Assembly (NCBI RefSeq): GCF_009258045.1
Contig: NZ_CP041166.1
Location: 1,550,001 to 1,614,000, forward strand
DNA length: 64,000 bases
Reading direction: 5' to 3'
DNA from: Sulfurimonas xiamenensis
Lineage (GTDB): Bacteria > Campylobacterota > Campylobacteria > Campylobacterales > Sulfurimonadaceae
Made by a program: the position numbers and the translations under genes. Positions 8,639-15,978 of the stretch are shown in pieces (position 1 is the stretch's first letter; each line of letters starts with the position of its first letter). A model generated the notes under the pieces. It ran no database searches, was not told the DNA's origin, and saw nothing but the letters and a program-made list of their open reading frames with translations.

Positions 8639-9787
8639 TTAAAAATTATTAATCCCATTTGCACACACATAACCGCTGCTAAATGCCCACTGAAAATTGT
8701 ATCCTCCAAGCTCACCCGTCACATCAACTACTTCACCTATAAAATAGAGATTTTTTACATCTAATGATTCTAAGGTATATGGATTTAGCTCATCTGTCAA
8801 AACTCCGCCTCTGCAAACTTCCGCTTTGGAAAAACCGAAGTTTCCTGCCGGGGCAAACTCATAACTGTGTATCTGTTTTAATTTCTCTTTTATATCAGCT
8901 GTAACTCTTTTACACTTTACATCTTCTATATCCAGTGCTTCTAAAAGTGCTTTTGAGAGTCTTTTTGGCAATGGGATTACAGAGCTAAGCTGTTTTTTGC
9001 TTCCTTTGATAAGCTCTAAAATATTGGACTCTGGCAAAAAATCTATCGTTATACTCCCTTTTTGCCAATAAAGAGATGCTGATAAAACAGCAGGTCCGCT
9101 TATCCCTTTATGGGCAAAAAGAAGCTCCTCTTTTATAACTTTAGAGTCAACATTTATCGCAACAGGGCAGCTAAGCCCGCTGAGTTCTTTCATCCAAAAC
9201 TGCTCTTTTTGAACAGTTAAACCCACAAGTGCAGGAGTAAACTCCTTTACTTTTATGCCAAAACTCTTTGCAATCTCAAGACCGATATCGCTGGCTCCTA
9301 GACTTTTATAGCTTTTGCCGCCGGTTGCAACAACTACCTTTTTAGCTCTTAAAAGCTCTTTGAGTGTTTGTATCTCAAAAATATCACCCTCTTTTTTCAC
9401 CCATAAAATATCACTGTTTAAAAAGATATCCGCATGATTCGTTGCTTTTTTAAAAATCTTAATAATCTCATCTGAGGAGTCTTTACAAAAATAGTAGCGT
9501 TTTTTGCGAATTACAGGTTCAACACCACTTAAATGCAGATAATTGAGCAGATCCTCTTTTGAGAAGCTCTCAAATACATTAAATATAAACTCTTTGTCCC
9601 CGTCATAATTGTCTCTGCTTAGCTGCACATTTGTGATATTGCATTTTCCGCCCCCGGATATTTTTAATTTTTGGGCTATTTTACTATTGCTATCCACAAT
9701 ACCGACACTAAGTTTTTTATCCAGATGTGAAGCGCACATAAGTCCGCTTGCACCAGCTCCAAGTATTAATACATCATATATTTTCAT
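8639..9787 (-). CDS. HI0933/YhiN-family flavoprotein (NAD(P)/FAD-dependent oxidoreductase)
   Basis: A 382-residue flavoprotein. It opens with the Rossmann dinucleotide motif GAGASG (11-16) and has the family motif KISGGGKCNITN near 44-55. A second glycine-rich ATGG segment lies near 154-157. The C-terminus GEVVDVTGELGGYNFQWAFSSGY is the FAD-contacting end typical of this family. The molecular role of HI0933/YhiN proteins is unknown, although a link to RNA or to flavin-dependent modification has been suggested for relatives. It is divergent from rimO, with only about 70 bases between them. Confidence 0.88.
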   Translation of the reverse strand: MKIYDVLILGAGASGLMCASHLDKKLSVGIVDSNSKIAQKLKISGGGKCNITNVQLSRDNYDGDKEFIFNVFESFSKEDLLNYLHLSGVEPVIRKKRYYFCKDSSDEIIKIFKKATNHADIFLNSDILWVKKEGDIFEIQTLKELLRAKKVVVATGGKSYKSLGASDIGLEIAKSFGIKVKEFTPALVGLTVQKEQFWMKELSGLSCPVAINVDSKVIKEELLFAHKGISGPAVLSASLYWQKGSITIDFLPESNILELIKGSKKQLSSVIPLPKRLSKALLEALDIEDVKCKRVTADIKEKLKQIHSYEFAPAGNFGFSKAEVCRGGVLTDELNPYTLESLDVKNLYFIGEVVDVTGELGGYNFQWAFSSGYVCANGINNF

Positions 9788-9817
9788 AATAAAATTATAC
9801 TTTATGGCACCTTTAGA

Positions 9818-9823
9818 TATAAT
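9818..9823 (+). promoter_or_regulatory. -10 box of rimO
   Basis: TATAAT sits 36 bases before the rimO ATG. The leader between is A-rich. Confidence 0.45.
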
Positions 9824-9859
9824 GCAAAAAAATAAATTTATTGAAAAAAAGTAGAATTA

Positions 9860-11173
9860 ATGGGCAATAAACTTCATATAGTATCTTTAGGATGCACAAA
9901 AAATCTTGTCGACACAGAAGTAATGATAGGGAAACTTCAAAATTTTATCCTAACAGACAAACAAGAAGAAGCGGATGTAATTATCGTCAATACATGCGGC
10001 TTTATAGATGCTGCAAAAGAGGAGTCAATAAATACTGTTTTAAATCTTCATGAAAGCAGAAAAGAGGACTCTGTTTTGGTTATGGCAGGCTGTTTGAGTG
10101 AGAGATACAAAGAGGAGCTTGCAAAAGAGATGCCTGAGGTTGATATCTTTACCGGAGTAGGCGACTATGACAAAATCGATGAACTTTTACAGGAAAAAAA
10201 GAGCCGTTTTTCAGATGAAGTATTTTTAATAGACGGTGCCGAGCGTGTGGTGACAGGTTCATCATACCACGCCTACATCAAACTCTCAGAAGGGTGCAAC
10301 CAAACATGCAGCTTCTGCGCCATTCCTTCATTCAAAGGAAAGTTACACTCAAGAAATTTAGATTCTATTGCTAAAGAGGTTGAGGGTTTAGTGGCAAAAG
10401 GTTACTGGGATTTCTCCTTTGTATCGCAAGACTCCAGTTCGTTTTTGCGGGATCAAAATGTAAAAGATGGGCTTAGTCTGCTTATCGATAGAATTGAGCT
10501 TATTGAGGGAGTAAAGAGTGCAAGAATTCTTTATCTCTACCCCTCAACAACAACGCTGACACTCTTAAAAAATATAGCCAAAAGCAAAATATTTCACAAC
10601 TATTTCGATATGCCTATCCAGCACATAAATGATGCAATGCTCAAAATTATGAAACGAGGTTTTGGAAAAAGTCAAACACTTGAACTTTTAGAGTACATGA
10701 AATCACTTCCTGATTCATTTTTACGCACAAGCTTCATTGTAGGACACCCTAAAGAGACAGAGGAGATGTTTGATGAGATGTGTGAGTTTGCCGCTAGCTT
10801 CGGCTTTGACCGCATAAATGTCTTTGCATATTCTGATGAAGAGACAACATCATCACATGAGATGAGCGAAAAAATTCCGGCAAAAATTATCAACAAAAGA
10901 GCACAAAAACTCGGTAAAATAGCCTCTGAATCTTTAGAAAAATCTCTAAAAAACGAAATTGGAAAAGAGACTCTTATCGTTATTGACACTCAAAGCGAAG
11001 AACATGAGTATCTGCTTAGTGCAAGAAAACTTATCTGGGCGCCTGAGATTGACGGTGAGATTTATGTAAACGACAAAACCGGTGATGAAGAGCTGGAATT
11101 TGGCAAAATTTACAAAGCGACAATCACTGACAAAGTGGGAAGTATCTTAACAGCGACTGTGGACAATGCTTGA
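9860..11173 (+). CDS. rimO: Ribosomal protein S12 methylthiotransferase
   Basis: RimO is a radical-SAM enzyme that methylthiolates the conserved Asp of ribosomal protein S12. The N-terminal MTTase domain binds one [4Fe-4S] cluster through C12 (LGCTKN), C46 (NTCGF) and C78 (AGCLS). The radical-SAM cluster uses C146, C150 and C153 (CNQTCSFC). A TRAM domain ends the 437 residues. The LGCTKNLVDTE opening distinguishes RimO from MiaB, which is encoded separately at 28.7-30.0 kb. The last 8 bases overlap tilS, so the two are translationally coupled. Confidence 0.97.
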   Translation: MGNKLHIVSLGCTKNLVDTEVMIGKLQNFILTDKQEEADVIIVNTCGFIDAAKEESINTVLNLHESRKEDSVLVMAGCLSERYKEELAKEMPEVDIFTGVGDYDKIDELLQEKKSRFSDEVFLIDGAERVVTGSSYHAYIKLSEGCNQTCSFCAIPSFKGKLHSRNLDSIAKEVEGLVAKGYWDFSFVSQDSSSFLRDQNVKDGLSLLIDRIELIEGVKSARILYLYPSTTTLTLLKNIAKSKIFHNYFDMPIQHINDAMLKIMKRGFGKSQTLELLEYMKSLPDSFLRTSFIVGHPKETEEMFDEMCEFAASFGFDRINVFAYSDEETTSSHEMSEKIPAKIINKRAQKLGKIASESLEKSLKNEIGKETLIVIDTQSEEHEYLLSARKLIWAPEIDGEIYVNDKTGDEELEFGKIYKATITDKVGSILTATVDNA

Positions 11174-12170
11174 AAAAAGAACACTCTCTCAACTAAAAGA
11201 GAAAAAAAATCTCCTTGCCTTTTCCGGCGGAGCAGACTCCACTGCTCTGTTTTTTCTTCTTTTAAAAGAGCATATTCCTTTTGATATTGCCATTGTTGAC
11301 TACGGCAAAAGAGAGCAGAGTAAAGATGAAGTTGCATATGCAAAAGAGTTGGCAAAAACGCATCATCTTATGTGCCATACTTTTACTGCTCCAAAAATCA
11401 AGCAGAACTTTGAAGCAAAAGCACGCGAAATACGCTACAACTTTTTTGAAGATCTTATCAAAAAACACAACTACGACAATCTTCTTACCGCGCATCACCT
11501 CGGAGACAGGTTTGAGTGGATGCTTATGCAGTTTTGCAAAGGTGCGGGATGTGCGGAGATAGCGGGAATGCAAAAAGAGCAAAGAAGAGATTTTTACACA
11601 CTTGTGCGCCCTTTACTGCATCTTGACAAAAAAGAGCTGCTGGCTTATCTTCATGCAAATAACAAAATCTATTTTGAAGATGCGAGCAACTTTGATGAAG
11701 AGATAAAAAGAAATGAGTTTAGACATAACTACTCTCTTCCTCTTTTGGAAAAATACCTCAGCGGAATCAAAAAAAGTTTTGATTATATAGATGAAGACAG
11801 AGCTGAACTGATTGAAGAGGTAGAGCTAAAAAGCGTAAATGAGTTTGCTTACTTTAAAAGTTCTAAAAACCAAAGAGCCGATATTTTTATAATCGACAAA
11901 TATCTAAAATCACAACTTTATATGTTAAGCGCAAATGAGCGAGAGCTGCTAAAAAGCCAAAAAACTTTGGTTGTAGGAAGAAAGTTTGTTGTTAACCAAG
12001 ATAAGAATTTTATATTTATCGCTCCTTATATTACAAATGAATCAGCCATGAACAGCGAATTTAAAGAGAAGTGCAGAGCTTTGAAGATAGAACCAAAACT
12101 TCGCCCATATCTCTACAAAGACAAAGAAGCTTTTCTTATAGTTACAAATCTTTTAAATTTAAATTCTTAA
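11166..12170 (+). CDS. tilS: tRNA(Ile)-lysidine synthetase
   Basis: TilS attaches lysine to the wobble C of tRNA-Ile(CAU), changing both its codon and its aminoacylation specificity. The PP-loop ATPase signature SGGADS is at 20-25. The HHLGDRFEWMLMQFCKGAG segment (near 119-137) corresponds to the conserved H-x-x-D-x-x-E-T region of the N-terminal domain. At 334 residues it is a short form, lacking most of the C-terminal domains of the E. coli enzyme, as is common in Campylobacterota. It overlaps rimO by 8 bases and ends 95 bases before the TonB-receptor gene. Confidence 0.93.
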   Translation: MLEKRTLSQLKEKKNLLAFSGGADSTALFFLLLKEHIPFDIAIVDYGKREQSKDEVAYAKELAKTHHLMCHTFTAPKIKQNFEAKAREIRYNFFEDLIKKHNYDNLLTAHHLGDRFEWMLMQFCKGAGCAEIAGMQKEQRRDFYTLVRPLLHLDKKELLAYLHANNKIYFEDASNFDEEIKRNEFRHNYSLPLLEKYLSGIKKSFDYIDEDRAELIEEVELKSVNEFAYFKSSKNQRADIFIIDKYLKSQLYMLSANERELLKSQKTLVVGRKFVVNQDKNFIFIAPYITNESAMNSEFKEKCRALKIEPKLRPYLYKDKEAFLIVTNLLNLNS

Positions 12171-12186
12171 ATCTTGTTTATAACTT

Positions 12187-12222
12187 AAAATTAACACAAA
12201 ATTAACACTTGTTTATTATACT
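12187..12222 (+). promoter_or_regulatory. Tandem 11-base repeat in the promoter of the TonB-receptor cluster
   Basis: AAAATTAACAC occurs twice head to tail (12187-12197 and 12198-12208), so TTAAC is repeated at exactly 11 bases, one helical turn. A -10-like TATACT (12217-12222) follows closely. OmpR/PhoB-type response regulators typically bind such 11-base direct repeats. No Fur-type palindrome is visible in the region. Confidence 0.5.
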
Positions 12223-12265
12223 TCCATTGCAATAAAATAAATTTTTTCTTAAATGGAGTAAATAG

Positions 12266-14446
12266 ATGAAAAAAAGGGTATATCTTTCAGCAATCTGCGC
12301 GCTTGCTATCAATGCCAGCGCTTTAGATATAGGAACGATTCAGGTTGAATCTTCTACTATTGAGGACAAGTTTGCCACAAAAAAAACTGAGGTGTCTACA
12401 ACTACTACAATTAGCGGTGAAGAAGTTGATGAAGCGCATGCAGAAAGCGTACAGCAACTTTTGCAGTCAATTCCAGGTGTAACGACAGAGTATACTTCAG
12501 GGGATTCACTAAAAATTCACCTCAGAGGTGTAGAAAACCAAATGTATATGGGTGAAAAACCGGGTGTTGCAATCGTTATTGATGGTGTTCCGGTATTTGA
12601 GAGAACAGGAAAGGTAAATATAGACCTTGACAATGTAGAGAGCATTAAAGTCATCAAAGGGGGAGCTTCTTATCTATTTGGAGATGATGCACTCTCCGGA
12701 GCTGTTATTATCACAACAAAAAAGGGTGCAAAATACAACCACAACTATGGAGCGGTTGAATTTGGAAGTTATGGTTATAGAAAATATTTGGCAAGAACCG
12801 GCTATGCAAATGATAATTTGAGTTTTCATATTCAGGCAAGTCAAAAAAAGTCTGATGGCTACTGGGAAGATTCAGACTATGAATCAAACTATTTAAACGG
12901 TAAACTGCAATACTATATCGATGATACATCTGATCTTTCTTTTGGATTTGAGTATGCAGACAGAACAAAAGACACGCATGGAACAGTAGGCGGCGAAACA
13001 GCAGCAAGAACAAACCCTGAATCTATTTATTATGAAGATGATCAGGGCAGCAGAGACTATACAAGAGATTATGATGTTGAACTTTTAAAACTGTTTTTGA
13101 CATATTCCAAAGATTTTAGCAATAATTCAAACCTGCTTGTAAATGGATATATCTATACAGACGATACAACATATATGTCTGCACCGCAAACTAGAGACAG
13201 TGATGGACTTACAGATCCTTCTTTTGATGATGAAGATTATACTTATGACAATGATTATGCACAGATACAAAGAGGTATAAAGAGTGAATACAGAAGTTCG
13301 TTTGATACATTTGCTACTCTTTTAGGTCTTGATCTGAGATTTAACGAGTATGAAAACAAATCAATTTATAGAGTAAACCAAGCATTAATAACAAGTTATA
13401 GACCATTTACTGCAATTTCTGATTATTACACAGCAGGTGATGCAAAGAGTGATGACACAACAGATGAGAATGTTTATGCTGTTTATGGTGAATACAAGCA
13501 GGAGATCACAAAAGATTTAAGTGCAACAGCAAACCTTCGATATGACCTGATTAAACTGGATTATGAAGATCATATGGACAACAAATATAAAGAGGATTTC
13601 AAAGTCTACTCCTATAGATTGGGTATGAACTATAAGATAAATGACAATCTCGATATTTACGCAAACTACTCTACAGGTTTTAGAGCACCGACAGTTACTC
13701 AGCTTTATGCAGGAAGCACCAGTGCATGGGGATATACTGAAAATAATCCAGATCTAGATCCGGAAAAATCTCATAACTATGAGATAGGTCTTAGAGCTAG
13801 AGCAAAGGGAATCGCTTATGAAGCTGCACTATTTCAAATCGATAGAAAAGATTTCATTATGAAATCTTCTGGAAATTACGGTGATTCAACTAGGACTTAT
13901 ACTGATATGTGGGATAATATTGGAGGTGCAAGACATAGAGGTTTAGAACTATCAGCAGATGGCAAAGCAACCGATAAACTATCGTTTAACCTGGCGTATA
14001 CTTATCTTGATGCATATTACACACAATATGACAACTTCGCTATTGAATTTGGAGGGACAGACCTTACTTTTTTTGATGCAACTGACAACCAAATTCCTAG
14101 AACTCCAAGACATCAATTAAATCTTATATTAGACTATATGCCGATAAATGAGTTAAAACTAACAACAGAAGTAAATGCAAAGTCTGACTATTATGCAGAT
14201 GATTTAAATCAAATCAAAATAGCTGGACACGCTACGGTAAACCTGCTTGCAAACTATACAAATAAGATAGGTGATTATCAATACAACCTTTTTGCAAGAG
14301 TAGATAATGTTTTTGATAAATTTTACTACAACACGGCAAGATCTAGCGGTGACAGAAACGAAGATGGTGTATTTGATGCGGAAGATTTATCAATCACGGT
14401 AAATCAAGGCAGAGTATATACAGCGGGATTATCTGTAAAATTTTAA
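12266..14446 (+). CDS. TonB-dependent outer-membrane receptor
   Basis: A 726-residue receptor that would import a chelate or cofactor across the outer membrane using TonB energy. The signal peptide spans about residues 1-19. The plug domain follows, with SVQQLLQSIPGVTTEY, VAIVIDGVPVF and VESIKVIKGGASYLFGDDALSGAVIITTKKG as its conserved blocks. The beta-barrel follows, with the TonB-dependent-receptor box STGFRAPTVTQLYAG near 470-484 and a terminal aromatic residue (VKF). The ligand cannot be told from sequence. It heads the ten-gene cluster with exbB 24 bases downstream. Base composition is like its neighbours. Confidence 0.93.
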   Translation: MKKRVYLSAICALAINASALDIGTIQVESSTIEDKFATKKTEVSTTTTISGEEVDEAHAESVQQLLQSIPGVTTEYTSGDSLKIHLRGVENQMYMGEKPGVAIVIDGVPVFERTGKVNIDLDNVESIKVIKGGASYLFGDDALSGAVIITTKKGAKYNHNYGAVEFGSYGYRKYLARTGYANDNLSFHIQASQKKSDGYWEDSDYESNYLNGKLQYYIDDTSDLSFGFEYADRTKDTHGTVGGETAARTNPESIYYEDDQGSRDYTRDYDVELLKLFLTYSKDFSNNSNLLVNGYIYTDDTTYMSAPQTRDSDGLTDPSFDDEDYTYDNDYAQIQRGIKSEYRSSFDTFATLLGLDLRFNEYENKSIYRVNQALITSYRPFTAISDYYTAGDAKSDDTTDENVYAVYGEYKQEITKDLSATANLRYDLIKLDYEDHMDNKYKEDFKVYSYRLGMNYKINDNLDIYANYSTGFRAPTVTQLYAGSTSAWGYTENNPDLDPEKSHNYEIGLRARAKGIAYEAALFQIDRKDFIMKSSGNYGDSTRTYTDMWDNIGGARHRGLELSADGKATDKLSFNLAYTYLDAYYTQYDNFAIEFGGTDLTFFDATDNQIPRTPRHQLNLILDYMPINELKLTTEVNAKSDYYADDLNQIKIAGHATVNLLANYTNKIGDYQYNLFARVDNVFDKFYYNTARSSGDRNEDGVFDAEDLSITVNQGRVYTAGLSVKF

Positions 14447-14470
14447 GAAAAGTAGAAAGTAGGCAGATAT

Positions 14471-14914
14471 ATGAACATAGAACTGGTTAAAGATGCTGTT
14501 GATTATGGCATTATTGGGCTTCTTGGAGTGATGAGTTTTATCGCTTTTTGGTTTTGGATTGAGAGACTTCTATTTTACAAAGGGATAGATGTAAGCCATT
14601 TTGAGACAAAAGAGGAACTTGAAATTGCTCTTACAAACAATATCAATATCATCTCAACATTTGGTTCAAATGCTCCATATATCGGTCTTTTAGGTACCGT
14701 ATTTGGCATAATTATCACTTTTTATGCTATGGGGCAAAGCAATGATTTGGATGTTAAGATAATTATGACATCCCTAGCTCTTGCTCTTAAAGCTACGGCG
14801 ATGGGTCTTTTAGTAGCTATCCCCGCTACGGTATTTTATAACCATTTAGCTAGAAGAATCGAAGTTGTTTTAGCTCTTTGGGATATTCATCAAAAGAAAA
14901 AAAATGCAAATTAA
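14471..14914 (+). CDS. exbB: ExbB-type proton channel subunit
   Basis: ExbB and ExbD form the proton channel that energises TonB. The 147 residues contain three membrane helices: about 10-30, 66-86 (SNAPYIGLLGTVFGIIITFYAMG) and 98-120 (ALALKATAMGLLVAIPATVFYNHL). The two latter segments are the MotA/TolQ/ExbB signature. This is the short Campylobacterota/Helicobacter form. It follows the receptor gene and overlaps exbD by 11 bases, so this receptor has its own energy module. Confidence 0.92.
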   Translation: MNIELVKDAVDYGIIGLLGVMSFIAFWFWIERLLFYKGIDVSHFETKEELEIALTNNINIISTFGSNAPYIGLLGTVFGIIITFYAMGQSNDLDVKIIMTSLALALKATAMGLLVAIPATVFYNHLARRIEVVLALWDIHQKKKNAN

Positions 14915-15284
14915 AAAATTTGACTCAATCAATGTAGTCCCTTTTATAGACATTATGCTTGTTCTTCTTGTAATAGTTCTTACCACTGCTACTTTTGTTG
15001 CGAAGGGAGTTATTCCTGTTGATCTTCCGGAGTCAAAAGTAGCAGCAAAACAGGATAATAAAAAAAACTTAACTATTACAATTAAACAAGACGGAAAGAT
15101 TTTGTTTGACAAAACAGTTGTTCTTATGGATGATGTTAAGCATAAGTTGTGTGATTACAAAGACGATACACCTATTCATATAAATTGTGATAAAAATGCA
15201 AAGTTCGATCATTTTGTTATTCTTTTAGACACTTTAAAACAAAACAATTTTAAAAACCTTGGAATAGTTACAGAAAAAGATTAA
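14904..15284 (+). CDS. exbD: ExbD-type proton channel subunit
   Basis: The 126-residue product has one N-terminal membrane helix containing the proton-carrying aspartate in the conserved block INVVPFIDIMLVLLVI (about 7-22). A periplasmic domain follows, with the typical VDLPESKVA and KILFDKTVVLMDDV stretches. It works with ExbB to pass proton motive force to the TonB encoded at the far end of the cluster. The start overlaps exbB by 11 bases. Confidence 0.93.
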   Translation: MQIKKFDSINVVPFIDIMLVLLVIVLTTATFVAKGVIPVDLPESKVAAKQDNKKNLTITIKQDGKILFDKTVVLMDDVKHKLCDYKDDTPIHINCDKNAKFDHFVILLDTLKQNNFKNLGIVTEKD

Positions 15285-15302
15285 CCGCAAAAGAGATTAT
15301 CC

Positions 15303-15962
15303 ATGGAATATACAGCTTTATTTTCGATCTTTATCATAGGTCTCTCTTACGGAGCAACAGCGTGCATGTTTTCATGTATGCCATTTTTAACACCTCTGCT
15401 TGTTAGTAATTCAAGTGGTACAAAACAGGCAATGGGGATTATCCTACCATTTAGTCTAGGTAGAATATTTAGCTATACGCTTATAGCTGTTGTTGCATAT
15501 CTGAGCTCTGCTTGGGTAAAGCAGCTACTGAATGACAACTCTTTATTTGGATTTATTTTAGGCTTTAGCACTATCGGGATGGGGGCATTTTTACTATACA
15601 AAAGTTTTAAACCTGCTTCTTCATGCGGACATACAACACCTCTAATAAAGAAACCTAAATTAAACAAGTTTGGTTTTTTTGCTATCGGTGCAACGATGTC
15701 AGTAAATCCATGTGCACCGATAATGGCACTTTTGGCAGTTGCGGCAAACAGCAGCAATATTTACAACACAATAGGGTTGGGACTCTTTTTCGGACTGGGA
15801 GCCGTTATGTTTTCAATCCTCTTTTATGGATTTATAGTATCAAAGGTTATTAAGGGATTTATGATTCAGTTCTCCTCGTACAGACTTTTTATAGAGCGCA
15901 CGGCGGCACTTTTACTTATGATAGTAGGAGTGCTTGTGCTAAATGGTGTTTTAATACTTTGA
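15303..15962 (+). CDS. CcdA/DsbD-like (SafE/TauE-annotated) membrane protein
   Basis: A 219-residue protein with about six membrane helices. Two cysteine motifs face each other as in thiol-disulfide transporters: ACMFSCMPFLTP (near 20-31) in the first helix and NPCAPIMAL (near 139) in the fourth. Databases often label this group sulfite exporter TauE/SafE or cytochrome c biogenesis transmembrane region. The paired Cys-Pro helices argue for electron transfer across the membrane (CcdA-like) or metal handling more than for sulfite export. A further Cys-Gly-His (CGHTTP) sits in the central loop. It lies between exbD and the Fe-S membrane proteins, which favours a redox or metal role. The exact function is inferred. 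Confidence 0.7.
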   Translation: MEYTALFSIFIIGLSYGATACMFSCMPFLTPLLVSNSSGTKQAMGIILPFSLGRIFSYTLIAVVAYLSSAWVKQLLNDNSLFGFILGFSTIGMGAFLLYKSFKPASSCGHTTPLIKKPKLNKFGFFAIGATMSVNPCAPIMALLAVAANSSNIYNTIGLGLFFGLGAVMFSILFYGFIVSKVIKGFMIQFSSYRLFIERTAALLLMIVGVLVLNGVLIL

Positions 15963-15978
15963 TAGAAAAAGGAAAAAA

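Noticed and set aside
15303-15962. Calling the membrane protein a sulfite exporter TauE
   Set aside because: The paired Cys-Pro helices and Fe-S context fit a CcdA/DsbD-like role better; the TauE name is only a family label.
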